Source: an uncultured Anaerolineales bacterium (GTDB lineage Bacteria > Chloroflexota > Anaerolineae > Anaerolineales > UBA6663). From it: DNA of 64,000 nt. Made by a program: the position numbers and the translations under genes. How positions within the stretch are numbered: position 1 is the first letter of the stretch; each line of letters opens with the position of its first letter. Positions 51,458 to 59,822 of this stretch are shown piece after piece. The notes beneath the pieces were generated by a model, which searched no databases, was not told where the DNA came from, and saw only the letters and a program-made list of their open reading frames with translations. Location of the stretch: NCBI GenBank assembly GCA_937952305.1, contig CALFZO010000006.1, positions 1 through 64,000 on the forward strand, read 5' to 3'.

Positions 51458-51987
51458 CCGTGTCCGCCCTGACGATGCGCTTCACTCGCCACTCCCACTG
51501 CTCCTTCTGCGGCGCCGCGTTCGCGCCGGACAGCACCTGGCCGCGCGTGTGCGCGCAGTGCGGCAACGTCAGCTACGTCAATCCGACACCCGTGGCCGTC
51601 GTGCTGGTGCCCGTCGACGACGGCCTCCTGACCGTGCGCCGCGACATCGAGCCGGGCCGCGGCCAACTGGCCCTGCCCGGCGGCTACGTCAACCTCGGCG
51701 AGACCTGGCAGGCCGCCGGCGCGCGCGAGGTGGAAGAGGAGACCGGCCTGCGCCTGACGCCGGATGAGCTGCAGGTGGTGGCCGTGCACAGCACGCCGCC
51801 GCCCAGCCACAACATATTGATCTTCGCCTTGGCCGGGCCGCGCGCCGCCGCCGACCTGCCGCCGTTCACGCCCAACGCCGAGACGCTGGAGCTGGTAGTG
51901 TTGCGGGCGCCCCAGCCCCTGGCCTTCCCGCTCCACACCCTGGTCGCCGGCGAGTACTTCGCGCGCCGAGCCCAGCGGATCCCCTGA
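51454..51987 (+). CDS. Nudix hydrolase with zinc ribbon (NudC-like)
   Basis: 177 residues. An N-terminal zinc ribbon (CSFC near residue 16, CAQC near 33) precedes the Nudix box 'GGYVNLGETWQAAGAREVEE', which contains the complete G-x5-E-x7-REVEEETGL pattern, so metal and diphosphate binding are intact. Enzymes of this group hydrolyse NADH, ADP-ribose or related nucleoside diphosphates. GTG at 51454 overlaps the transpeptidase stop; ATG at 51475 (MRFTRHSH) is an alternative start. The gene stands between two transpeptidase genes, an unusual place. Confidence 0.87.
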   Translation: MTVSALTMRFTRHSHCSFCGAAFAPDSTWPRVCAQCGNVSYVNPTPVAVVLVPVDDGLLTVRRDIEPGRGQLALPGGYVNLGETWQAAGAREVEEETGLRLTPDELQVVAVHSTPPPSHNILIFALAGPRAAADLPPFTPNAETLELVVLRAPQPLAFPLHTLVAGEYFARRAQRIP

Positions 51988-51991
51988 GAGC

Positions 51992-53200
51992 ATGCTGCCG
52001 CGCGGGTGCCTCGCCCCCTTCTCACCGGACCTCAGGAGATGGCCGCCGGCGGCTGCGGAGAGGCGCCCGGCGAGGCGCGCCCGCCCTCTCCCAGCGGCCG
52101 GAGCGCTCATCTGGGCTGCCCTGTGGCTGAGCCTGGTTACGACCTCGGCGGCGCGCGCCGACACGCCGGCCCAAACGCCGGCCCTGATCGACGACCTGCC
52201 GGGCGTGTGCGCGCCGTCCACGCAACTCCACTTCGAGGCCGACTGCCCGGACCTCGGACCGGGCGCCTATCTCCAGCAGGCCGCCGCCGCCGGCCTGCCG
52301 TACCCGCTGCCCGCTCTTGAGATCTCGCCGACGCTGCCTTACCGCGGCCTGACGCCGCACGCCTACGGGCGCGTGCTCACGGACACCGCCGGCCTGTACC
52401 GGCATCCCCTGGAGGCCCTGATCGGCCTGCCGCCGCTGCGCCGCTTCGAAAAAGGTTTCGTGTTTGTGAGCGTCCTGGGCCGGACCGTGGTGGACGGGAC
52501 CGAGTTCTACCAGGTCAACCCGGGCGAGTACATGCGCGCCGCGGACGTCGGCGAGGCGCGGCCGTCCGGCTACACCGGGCTGTTCTTCGCCGGCCCGCCG
52601 CCGGCCCCGGTGGGCTGGCTGATCAACACGGTCCAGGTCAGCGCCAGCCCCGGCGCCGCGCCCGCCGCCGACGCCCCTTACGCGGGCCGCTATCAGTCCT
52701 TTCAGGTGGCCGGCGTCCAGCGCGTGGGCGAGTGGGATTGGTACGAGATCGGGCCCGGCCAGTGGGTGGAACAGCGCAACCTGGCGCTCGTCCAGCCGAG
52801 TCCGCCGCCGGGCGCGCCGCCGGACGTGATCGCCGTCGACACGTACGAGCAGTCTCTGGGCGTCTACCGGGGCGGACGCCTGATCTTCGCCACCCTGGTG
52901 TCCAGCGGCTCGCGCGCCTTCCCCACCCGGCCGGGCACCTTCCAGGTCTGGGCCAAGTTCCGCTACGGCCGCATGACCGGCGCCTACTTCGACGACCGGC
53001 GCGATTACTACTATCTGGAAGATGTGCCCTGGATTTTGTACTACGACGGCGACCGGGCCTTGCACGGCGCCTACTGGCACGACAACTTCGGCATCAAGTC
53101 GTCGCATGGCTGCGTCAACCTTTCGCCGCGCGACGCGCGCTGGCTGTTCGACTTCGCCCAGATCGGCGACACCGTCTTTGTGTTCAATTCCGGCCAGTAG
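51992..53200 (+). CDS. L,D-transpeptidase (YkuD family), exported, second copy
   Basis: 402 residues. A basic N-terminus of about 35 residues and a hydrophobic segment ('ALIWAALWLSLVTTSAARA') form a long signal peptide. The YkuD active site is 'LHGAYWHDNFGIKSSHGCVN' with Cys374. It is similar to the protein at 50339-51457 over the whole length, including 'GPGQWVEQR', 'YEQSLGVYRGGRLIFATLVS' and 'DYYYLEDVPWILYYDGD'. Probably the product of a local duplication in which a Nudix gene became or stayed trapped. The start is 4 nt after the Nudix stop; later starts are possible. Confidence 0.87.
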   Translation: MLPRGCLAPFSPDLRRWPPAAAERRPARRARPLPAAGALIWAALWLSLVTTSAARADTPAQTPALIDDLPGVCAPSTQLHFEADCPDLGPGAYLQQAAAAGLPYPLPALEISPTLPYRGLTPHAYGRVLTDTAGLYRHPLEALIGLPPLRRFEKGFVFVSVLGRTVVDGTEFYQVNPGEYMRAADVGEARPSGYTGLFFAGPPPAPVGWLINTVQVSASPGAAPAADAPYAGRYQSFQVAGVQRVGEWDWYEIGPGQWVEQRNLALVQPSPPPGAPPDVIAVDTYEQSLGVYRGGRLIFATLVSSGSRAFPTRPGTFQVWAKFRYGRMTGAYFDDRRDYYYLEDVPWILYYDGDRALHGAYWHDNFGIKSSHGCVNLSPRDARWLFDFAQIGDTVFVFNSGQ

Positions 53201-53205
53201 CCGTT

Positions 53206-53214
53206 TGATATAAT
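53206..53214 (+). promoter_or_regulatory. Extended -10 promoter
   Basis: TGATATAAT is a perfect -10 with a TGn extension. It lies 69 nt ahead of the methyltransferase-like gene; the leader includes a CCCACC-cggc-GGTGGG hairpin at 53232-53247. Confidence 0.6.
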
Positions 53215-53282
53215 CCTCAAGTTGTTCAAGACCCACCCGGCGGTGGGCCGGCCGGCTCAGCGGACCGGCGGCCTGAATTGCG

Positions 53283-54185
53283 ATGACCTTCCTTAAGCGC
53301 CTCACCGAACGCCGCCCCCTGCTGTTGGACGGCGCGACGGGAACCGAACTGGACCGCCGCTCCGTGAACGTCACGCTGCCGCTGTGGAGCGCGCGCGCCT
53401 TGCTGGACGCCCCGGACGTGCTCGTCCAGATCCACGCCGACTACCTGCAGGCCGGCGCCGAGATCGTCACCGCCAACACCTTCCGCACCCACCGCCGCTC
53501 GCTGGCCAAAGGCGGCCTGGGGGATCGTGCCCGCGAATTGACGCAGCGGGCGGTGTCGCTCGCCCGCGACGCCGTGGCCGCCTTCCCGGCCGGCGGCGTG
53601 CGCTTTGTGGCCGGCTCGTTGGCGCCGCTGGAGGATTGCTACTCGCCCCACCTGGTGCCGAGCCAGGCCGACTGCGAGCGCGAGCACGCCGAGATGGCCG
53701 CCCACCTGGCCGAGGCCGGCGCGGACCTGATCCTGGTGGAGACCATGAACACGATCCGCGAGGCGGCCGCCGCCACCGTCGCGGCCCGCACCACCGGCCT
53801 GCCCGTGCTCACCAGCTTCGTCTGCCGCACGGATGGCCGGCTGTTCTCGGGCGAGACCGTCACCGACGCCGTCCGCGCCATTGCGCCGCTCGGCGGCGTG
53901 GGGCTGCTGATCAATTGCACGCCGACGACCACCATCCACGAGCCGTTCAAGGAGCTGCGCGCGGCCCTGAACCGGCAGACCTCGCACCGCCCGCCGGTCA
54001 TCGGCCTGTATGCCAACATCGGCCACACCGACGACGTCAAGGGCTGGGAGAGCACGGCCGAGGTGACCCCGCTGGAATACGCGCGGCTGGCGGTGACCTG
54101 GCTCAAGCTGGGCGCCAACCTGATCGGCGGCTGCTGCGGCACCACGCCCGGCCATATCGCCGCCGTCCGCATGGTGATGTCCTGA
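53283..54185 (+). CDS. Homocysteine S-methyltransferase family protein
   Basis: 300 residues. 'RRPLLLDGATGTELDRR' at the start, 'EIVTANTFRTHRRSLAKGGL', 'LINCTPTTTI' and the C-terminal 'NLIGGCCGTTPGHIAAV' are the family landmarks; the Cys of INC and the CC pair bind zinc, which activates the thiol. Members methylate homocysteine with S-methylmethionine or betaine, or form the N-terminal half of MetH. This stand-alone form fits MmuM- or BHMT-like use, but the methyl donor is not clear. No strong ribosome site was seen. Confidence 0.88.
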   Translation: MTFLKRLTERRPLLLDGATGTELDRRSVNVTLPLWSARALLDAPDVLVQIHADYLQAGAEIVTANTFRTHRRSLAKGGLGDRARELTQRAVSLARDAVAAFPAGGVRFVAGSLAPLEDCYSPHLVPSQADCEREHAEMAAHLAEAGADLILVETMNTIREAAAATVAARTTGLPVLTSFVCRTDGRLFSGETVTDAVRAIAPLGGVGLLINCTPTTTIHEPFKELRAALNRQTSHRPPVIGLYANIGHTDDVKGWESTAEVTPLEYARLAVTWLKLGANLIGGCCGTTPGHIAAVRMVMS

Positions 54186-54263
54186 ACCCGCCTCAACCCG
54201 CCGCCGCCCCAGGCCGCGGCCCAGCCGTTGATCATTTGTGTGACTGGAGAAAGTGGTGATGCG

Positions 54264-55775
54264 ATGCGTCTTCGCTTAGGTCTCTTCATCAGCGCCCTCG
54301 CCGGCGCCTCCCTGGCCTGCCAGACCGTCCTGGGCGTCTGGACGCCGACGCCGGCCCCGCCGCCGGTGGCCGTCGCCACGACAGCGCCGCGCCCGTCCCG
54401 CACCCCAGCGCCGACCGAGGCGCCCGCCGAGCCTACTCTCGAGATCGCGCTGACGGTGGCGCCCGCGCCGAGCGCGCCGCCGGACGTGACTGTGGACGGC
54501 GTCCGCCAGTGCAGCTACGTCCCCGGCGTCTCCGTGCCGGCCGTGATGCCGCCCGAGGTGCTGGCGGCGGCCACGCCCACGCCCTATCCCACCGCCACGC
54601 CGCCGGCCCCCACCGTCGTGGACGACGAGACCACCGGCCGCCAGCTGCGCGTCTATGAAGAGTTGTGGACGACCGTCCGCGACTACTACGTCTACGCCGA
54701 CTACCGCGGGCGGGATTGGAACGCCATCGGCGACCAATACGAGGCGATCATCCGCGCCGGCCTGACCGACGAGGACTTCTACCTCCTGATGCAGCTCATG
54801 CTCAACGAGCTGGGCGACGAGCACTCGTCGTTCCAGAGTCCCGAGCAGGTGGCCGAGGAGGAAGCCGAGCTGGCCGGCCAGAACGACTACGTCGGCGTCG
54901 GCATCCTGGTGAGCGCCGTGCTGGAGGCCAACTACGCCGTGATCATCGCCGTCTTCCCGGACAGCCCGGCGGCCGAGGCCGGGCTGCGCTCGCACGACAT
55001 CATCCTGCAAGTGGACGGCGGGCCGATCCTGGACGAGGACGGCGTCCTGCAATCCAGCCGCATCCGCGGCCCGGAGGGCACGCGCGTCCAGCTGACGGTC
55101 GAGCGGCCGGGCGAAACGGCCCAGGTCCTGGATCTGCCGCGCCGCCGCATCACGGGCGCGCTGCCCATCGACTACTGCCTGGTGCCTGGCACGCGCATCG
55201 GCTACGTCTTCTTCCCGAGCTTCTTTGATGAGACCATCCCGGACCAGGTGCGCGCCGCGCTGCGCCAGATGACGGCCGCCGGGCCGCTCGATGGCCTGAT
55301 CCTGGACAACCGCCAGAACGGCGGCGGCTCACAGACGGTGGCCGACCCGATCATGGGCCTGTTCACCAGCGGGCTGCAGGGCCAGTTTGTCAGCCGCGAA
55401 GACCGCGTCCCGCTGCGGGTGGAGCCCGAAGATGTCGGCGGCTCGCAGAGCGTGCCCCTGGTGGTGCTGGTGGGCGACGGCACGGCCAGCTACGGCGAAA
55501 TCGTCAGCGGCGTGCTGCGCGTCTCCGGCCGCGCCCAGATCGTGGGCCAGACCACCTACGGCAACGTCGAGCGGTTGTGGGGCTATGATTTTGAGGACGG
55601 CTCGCGCGCCTGGATCGCCAGCGAGACCTTCCAGCCGCGCGGCCAGACCAACGGCATCTGGGAGGAGACCGGCATCATCCCGGATGTGTTCGCGCCGTCC
55701 CGCTGGGACCTCTTCTCCGAGGCCAGCGACCCGGCCCTGGCCGCGGCCGTCGATCTGCTGCAAAATGTCCGCTGA
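54264..55775 (+). CDS. S41 (tail-specific protease-like) lipoprotein, catalytic Lys replaced
   Basis: 503 residues. Lipobox SLAC after a short signal (Cys about residue 19), then a Pro/Thr/Ala linker, a helical part, a PDZ-like domain ('DSPAAEAGLRSHDIILQVDG') and the S41 domain. The nucleophile fits Ser409 (TASYGEIVSG). The general base of Ctp/Prc enzymes is a Lys 25 residues later; here it is Asn434 (TTYGNVE). The protein may thus be weakly active, use another base, or be a non-enzymatic relative. ATG at 54264 starts the clear signal peptide; the longer version adds 12 residues. Confidence 0.8.
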   Translation: MRLRLGLFISALAGASLACQTVLGVWTPTPAPPPVAVATTAPRPSRTPAPTEAPAEPTLEIALTVAPAPSAPPDVTVDGVRQCSYVPGVSVPAVMPPEVLAAATPTPYPTATPPAPTVVDDETTGRQLRVYEELWTTVRDYYVYADYRGRDWNAIGDQYEAIIRAGLTDEDFYLLMQLMLNELGDEHSSFQSPEQVAEEEAELAGQNDYVGVGILVSAVLEANYAVIIAVFPDSPAAEAGLRSHDIILQVDGGPILDEDGVLQSSRIRGPEGTRVQLTVERPGETAQVLDLPRRRITGALPIDYCLVPGTRIGYVFFPSFFDETIPDQVRAALRQMTAAGPLDGLILDNRQNGGGSQTVADPIMGLFTSGLQGQFVSREDRVPLRVEPEDVGGSQSVPLVVLVGDGTASYGEIVSGVLRVSGRAQIVGQTTYGNVERLWGYDFEDGSRAWIASETFQPRGQTNGIWEETGIIPDVFAPSRWDLFSEASDPALAAAVDLLQNVR

Positions 55776-55802
55776 CCCGTTCACGCCATCCCGGAGTTGC
55801 CT

Positions 55803-56072
55803 ATGCCCGATGCCCCCCGCAAATACCGCCTGATCACGGACGAGCAGATCCAGGCCGCCCGCCGGCACTGGCCGCAGGTCAGCGACAAGACCTGGACGCT
55901 GGTCCTCAAGCGCACCGATGAGCCCATGGTGCTGAACCGGGCCGCCCACCGCGGCGTCGGTTTCGTCAACATCCAGGTGCCCACGCCCGAACAGACCCGC
56001 GACGGCCTGTTCTACCGCCGTGACATCGACGTCCTGATCCTGATCGCCGGCGAGACCACGCTGGCCCAGTAG
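55803..56072 (+). CDS. Small conserved-looking protein of unknown function
   Basis: 89 residues, soluble and without Cys. It begins 'MPDAPRKYRLITDEQIQAAR', and includes 'DKTWTLVLKRTDEPMVLNRA' and 'RRDIDVLILIAGETTL'. The start ATG has GGAG six bases before it, giving a better site than the TTG two codons earlier. Codon use looks like its neighbours and the frame has no rare start. It lies between the S41 lipoprotein (gap 27 nt) and the PIG-L gene. I do not recognise the family. Confidence 0.55.
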   Translation: MPDAPRKYRLITDEQIQAARRHWPQVSDKTWTLVLKRTDEPMVLNRAAHRGVGFVNIQVPTPEQTRDGLFYRRDIDVLILIAGETTLAQ

Positions 56073-56120
56073 GGCGCGCCGCCGGACCGTCCGCGGCCGG
56101 CCGCGCTCGTTGTGGAGCTT

Positions 56121-56876
56121 ATGAGCAAAAACTACGTCCCCGCCTCGGCCATGGTGATCGTGGCGCATCCTGACGATATCGAGTTCTCCTGCGCGGGCAC
56201 GATCGCGCGCTGGGTGCAGCATGGCTGCCGGGCCATCTACCTGCTGTTGACCAGCGGCGACGTCGGCATCGCCCAGGACGGGATGACGCGCGCGCAGGCG
56301 CGCGAGATCCGCGAAGCCGAGCAGCGCGCCGCCGCCGCCATCTGCGGGGTGCAAGAGGTGGTCTTTCTGCGCGAGCCGGATGGCATGCTCCAGGCCACGC
56401 TCGAGCTGCGCAAGAAGGTGGTGCGCGAGATCCGGCGCTACAAACCGGAGGTCGTCATCTGCGGCGACCCGACCGTGGTCTGGGCCGGCGACAGCTACAT
56501 CAACCACCCAGACCACCGCGCCGCCGGCCTGGTGGCCGTCGACGCCGTCTTCCCGGCCTCCGGACAGCCCAACCTGTTCGAGGAGCTGGCCGAGGAAGGG
56601 CTGACCGCCCACAAAGTCCGCAAAGTCTACGTCACCAGTTGGGACCACGCCGAAACCTACATCGCCATCGACGACACCATCGACCTGAAGGTGGCGGCCC
56701 TGCGCGCCCACCAGAGCCAGATGCGGGACTGGGACCCGGAGCCGCGCCTCAAGGAATGGGCCGCCGTGCGGGCCAAGGGCAAGGAGATGCTGTACGCCGA
56801 GGCCTACCGCGTGGTCACGCTGGAGAGCGACGAGGACTGGGAAAAGTACAAAGGCAGCGTCTTCGGCCGCCCATAA
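56121..56876 (+). CDS. PIG-L/LmbE-type deacetylase
   Basis: 251 residues. 'AMVIVAHPDDIEFSCAGTIA' contains the AHPDD zinc site and YINHPDHRAAG the third ligand; 'VVICGDPTVVW' and the C-terminal 'KVAALRAHQSQM' complete the PIG-L pattern. Members remove an acetyl group from N-acetylglucosaminyl conjugates (PIG-L, MshB, BshB). In this genome it might serve a low-molecular-weight thiol pathway or glycan maturation; the gene is not in the EPS cluster. GTG at 56112 is an alternative start; ATG at 56121 is preferred. Confidence 0.87.
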   Translation: MSKNYVPASAMVIVAHPDDIEFSCAGTIARWVQHGCRAIYLLLTSGDVGIAQDGMTRAQAREIREAEQRAAAAICGVQEVVFLREPDGMLQATLELRKKVVREIRRYKPEVVICGDPTVVWAGDSYINHPDHRAAGLVAVDAVFPASGQPNLFEELAEEGLTAHKVRKVYVTSWDHAETYIAIDDTIDLKVAALRAHQSQMRDWDPEPRLKEWAAVRAKGKEMLYAEAYRVVTLESDEDWEKYKGSVFGRP

Positions 56877-56889
56877 GCGGCCGGGCCTG

Positions 56890-56898
56890 TGCTACACT
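56890..56898 (+). promoter_or_regulatory. Extended -10 promoter
   Basis: TGCTACACT provides a TGn extension and a -10 variant. It lies 17 nt ahead of the ATG at 56916, giving a leader of about 12 nt with GGAG. Confidence 0.45.
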
Positions 56899-56915
56899 GG
56901 CCATGGAGCCGGCCT

Positions 56916-57506
56916 ATGAACCGTCGACAACTCGCTAGCCTGAGTCTGATCGCCTTGGCCCTGGTCGCTTTCGCCTGGGCCAGCCAAACCTACTACACCT
57001 ACGCCCCGGTCGCGTACCGCCAGGCCACCTGGACCCCCACGGCCACCATGACGCCGACCATCACGCCGACGCAGCGGCCGCTGCTGGACTGCGCGCCGTC
57101 GTCCGGGACCACTTCCCAGTTCGCGTCGTCGCGCGGCGTGGCTGGCAACGCCTTCAAGCTCGTGACCACCTGCGCCCTGCCCGGCGAGGACGTCTGGTTC
57201 GAGTTCAAGGCCACCAACAACGGCAGCTACCAGTACGTGGGCGGGCTGGGCGCCATCTGGTGCACCAACAAGCCCGGCCAGTGCACGCAGGCCTCCTGGG
57301 GCGACTTCTGGTTCGACAATCAGCCCGGCGGCAACCCCAACGACCCCAACAATGTCATCCCCTGGAACGATCACCTGAATGTCACGGCGTCAGGCGTGTA
57401 CCAGGTGCGGCTGGGCATCTGCTGGCTGGCGGACCGGAACGCCTGCGAACAGAACCCCGGCTCCTGGGAATACCTCTCCGGCCCGGTGACGTTGACGATC
57501 CGTTGA
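56916..57506 (+). CDS. Exported protein with TP linker, unknown beta domain
   Basis: 196 residues. A basic start and hydrophobic helix ('LASLSLIALALVAFAWASQT') make a signal peptide or anchor, followed by a short TP linker (TPTATMTPTITPTQRP) and a domain with two likely disulfides: 'VTTCALPGEDVWFEFKATNN', then 'AIWCTNKPGQCTQASWG', and later 'LGICWLADRNACEQNPGSWE'. The Trp/Asn-rich beta pattern looks like an immunoglobulin- or CARDB-like extracellular domain (compare Ig-like 'main_ig' domains), but I cannot name the family. It has its own promoter and a strong terminator behind. Confidence 0.65.
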   Translation: MNRRQLASLSLIALALVAFAWASQTYYTYAPVAYRQATWTPTATMTPTITPTQRPLLDCAPSSGTTSQFASSRGVAGNAFKLVTTCALPGEDVWFEFKATNNGSYQYVGGLGAIWCTNKPGQCTQASWGDFWFDNQPGGNPNDPNNVIPWNDHLNVTASGVYQVRLGICWLADRNACEQNPGSWEYLSGPVTLTIR

Positions 57507-57526
57507 TCGCCGGCGCCTTGTGACCC

Positions 57527-57567
57527 AAAACAGCCTGCGCCGCTCAGGGCGCAGGCTGTTTTTTTTT
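57527..57567. terminator. Strong bidirectional rho-independent terminator
   Basis: AACAGCCTGCGCC (57529-57541) pairs perfectly with GGCGCAGGCTGTT (57548-57560) around a 6-nt loop, followed by seven further T on the plus strand and preceded by AA (TT on the minus strand). It lies between convergent genes and should stop both. Confidence 0.9.
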
Positions 57568-57608
57568 CGCGCGTTCAGCGCCGCCGCGGCGCCTGTTCCC
57601 GCCCGGCT

Positions 57609-58754
57609 TTATGGCCAGCGCACGGCGCGGCCGTGCTGGCGCAGGATGGCCGCCGTCTCGGCCAGCGGCAGCGCCGGCAGGAGGTGGCCGTCCCGGCCGG
57701 TCATCGTCTCAGCCGCGAAGAGCGAGTTGAGGATCGCCTCTTCGGTCGCTTCCAGGGCCGCCTGAAAGAGGTGATTGATGGCGGGCGCGTCCGGCCAGGC
57801 CTGGCCGGCCTGCAAGGACTCGGCCACCTGGTGCCGCGCCAGCACCGGGCCGTCCGGAGCATGCGGGACGCGCTGGGTCGTGGAGAAGGCGATGGCGAAA
57901 TCGCCGCTGGAAGTGGAGTACAGGCCGCCGACGCGCGCCAGGCCGCCGCCCGCGCGCACGCTGACGCGCTCCAGCTGGCGCGCATCCAGCGGGGCGTCGG
58001 TGCCCAGGACGATGATGATGGACGAGCCGTGTTGTTCGGCCGGCGGCGGCGGCGTGGGCGCCCAATCCGCCAGGGCCTGGCCGACCGGGACGCCGTCGAC
58101 GCGCAGGTGCTCGCGGCGCCCGAAATTGCTCATCACCAGCGCGCCCAGCGTCCAGCCCTCCGGCGTCTGGCGGGAGCTGGTGCCGATGCCGCCTTTAAAG
58201 CCGCAGCACATCATGCCGGTGCCGCCGCCCACGCCGCCCTCGGCCACCGGGCCGCCGGCCGCGCCGTCCAGCGCCGCGCGGACGTGCTCGCTGCGCAGCG
58301 CCCGGCCGCGCATGTCGCTCAGATACTGCTCCGAGCACTCAGCCACCACCGGGGCCGGCGTCCACGTCGTCACCCCCAGCTCCGCATCGCGCGCGAAGAA
58401 CCAATCCAGCACGCCATCGGCGACGCGCGGCACGTTGGTCGTCCCGGTCAGCAGAATCGGCGACTCCAGCACGCCGGTCTCGCGCACCATCTCGGCGTTG
58501 GTCACCTCGCCGAAACCGTTGATGCGGTGGACGCAGGCGGCCACCTTGTCCCGGAACACGTCGCCGGGGTGGGGGTGGATGGCGGTGACGCCGGTCCGCA
58601 CCGGGCCGACACCGGGCACCAGCGGCCCTTCGCCTTCGACGAGCGTCACGTGGCCGACGCGCACGCCGGGCACGTCGGTGAGGGCGTTGAACGGGCCGGT
58701 GGGCAGCGTGCCGAGAGTGAGTCCAAAATCGCGGACGCGCGGGCGCTGGGTCAT
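57609..58754 (-). CDS. P1 family peptidase (DmpA-like aminopeptidase)
   Basis: 381 residues. 'NALTDVPGVRVGHVTLVEGE' at the N-terminus and 'GGVGGGTGMMCCGFKGGIGT' followed by SSR are the DmpA/P1 family landmarks; autocleavage before the Ser after GT frees the nucleophile and yields two chains. Such Ntn-fold enzymes release N-terminal L- or D-amino acids, or act on beta-peptides. ATG at 58754 has GGGAGG and agrees with the family start; Met at 58829 adds 25 unrelated residues. Its transcription converges on the plus-strand gene before the terminator. Confidence 0.88.
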   Translation of the reverse strand: MTQRPRVRDFGLTLGTLPTGPFNALTDVPGVRVGHVTLVEGEGPLVPGVGPVRTGVTAIHPHPGDVFRDKVAACVHRINGFGEVTNAEMVRETGVLESPILLTGTTNVPRVADGVLDWFFARDAELGVTTWTPAPVVAECSEQYLSDMRGRALRSEHVRAALDGAAGGPVAEGGVGGGTGMMCCGFKGGIGTSSRQTPEGWTLGALVMSNFGRREHLRVDGVPVGQALADWAPTPPPPAEQHGSSIIIVLGTDAPLDARQLERVSVRAGGGLARVGGLYSTSSGDFAIAFSTTQRVPHAPDGPVLARHQVAESLQAGQAWPDAPAINHLFQAALEATEEAILNSLFAAETMTGRDGHLLPALPLAETAAILRQHGRAVRWP

Positions 58755-58893
58755 GCGGTGGGCCTCCCCCCGCCCACCAGCCGGAGGCTGGTCAGCGGAG
58801 CCAAACGGTGAGCAGGCCGCATGAAACACCGAAAGCGCCCGGCGCGCAAGCGGCGGCTTCGGGAAAAGGGCCAGCGCCCCAGGGGCGCCGCGC

Positions 58894-59598
58894 TCAAGGA
58901 CGCCGCTCGCGCAGCGCCGGCTGCCAGTTGGCCACGGCCACCAGGATCAGGTAGGTGGAGACTACGAACACCGAGAACAGCACCGAGAAGACCAGGGCCT
59001 CGCGGTTGGCCAGCGGATGGCGCACCAGATTCCAGATCTCCAGCAGCAGGCTGCGCGGATTGAAGAACAGGTCCCAGCTGTTCCAGCGCTGGAAACGGCC
59101 CAGGTAGACGCCGAAGCCGCTCAGGCCCAGCACGCCGAAAGCAAACAGCCAACTGGCAGCCGGGCCGGCCGCCCGGCGCACCAGCGCCTGCATCACCAGC
59201 AGCGAGATCAAACCCAGCAGTAAGCTCGTCCACGCGAACGCCACCAGCAGAATCAGGTCGTACCAGTACGGCACGCCTTCACCGCGCCACAGATGGATGA
59301 GGTCGGTCACCATGTACGGCGCGTTGGGGAAGAAGAGCAGCCAGATCGCGGCGCAGGCGGCCACCCCCAGCCACGCCAGCCATGAGTCGCGTTTGAAAAC
59401 GTTGTAAGCCGCCAGCGCCAGGCCCATCGGCAGCCAGGCCAACCCCAGGTTCCAGGCCAGGGTCCAGTGATCCAGGCTGCGCGTGTAGGCGACGCGCAGG
59501 ATCAGCATGGCCGCGCACAGGCCGGTGGCCAACAGCAGGGCGGCCAGCACCAGCAGCTGGCGATGATGACGCAGGCAGACGCGCACCAGTTTCAGCAT
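58894..59598 (-). CDS. DUF1361 family membrane protein
   Basis: 234 residues, six or seven hydrophobic helices. 'FFPNAPYMVTDLIHLWRGEG' is the marker of DUF1361, a family of unknown function. ATG at 59598 has AAAGGTG; the seven-residue longer version begins at TTG or a similar codon at 59619. The gene stands alone on the minus strand, between the P1 peptidase (upstream of it, but separated by 139 nt) and a divergent plus-strand gene with a strong promoter. No functional hint from neighbours. Confidence 0.85.
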   Translation of the reverse strand: MLKLVRVCLRHHRQLLVLAALLLATGLCAAMLILRVAYTRSLDHWTLAWNLGLAWLPMGLALAAYNVFKRDSWLAWLGVAACAAIWLLFFPNAPYMVTDLIHLWRGEGVPYWYDLILLVAFAWTSLLLGLISLLVMQALVRRAAGPAASWLFAFGVLGLSGFGVYLGRFQRWNSWDLFFNPRSLLLEIWNLVRHPLANREALVFSVLFSVFVVSTYLILVAVANWQPALRERRP

Positions 59599-59733
59599 AG
59601 ACACCTTTCGCCGAGCCAACGCCGGCCCGGGCTGCCCCGAGTGTAACCAGAGCCGCCGGCGCCGGTCAACCGCCGCTCACCGGGCGGCCAGGCACCCGTT
59701 AGGAAACGGGTCGGTTCGGGCGCAGACTGCCTC

Positions 59734-59762
59734 TTGCTTCGCGAGTCCTGGATTCTTATAAT
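59734..59762 (+). promoter_or_regulatory. Strong sigma70 promoter
   Basis: TTGCTT (59734-59739), a 17-bp spacer and TATAAT (59757-59762) form an almost ideal promoter. The start would fall near 59769, giving a leader of about 55 nt to the ATG at 59823. Confidence 0.75.
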
Positions 59763-59822
59763 CCTACCTACACGCGCTGAAAACCGGCGCGGCCTATGAC
59801 CGCGCTGCCAAAGGTGACCGCG

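Noticed and set aside
53232..53247. Hairpin CCCACC-cggc-GGTGGG considered as terminator
   Set aside because: It lacks a T-run and lies inside the leader of the methyltransferase-like gene after a perfect extended -10; it is noted only as a leader hairpin.
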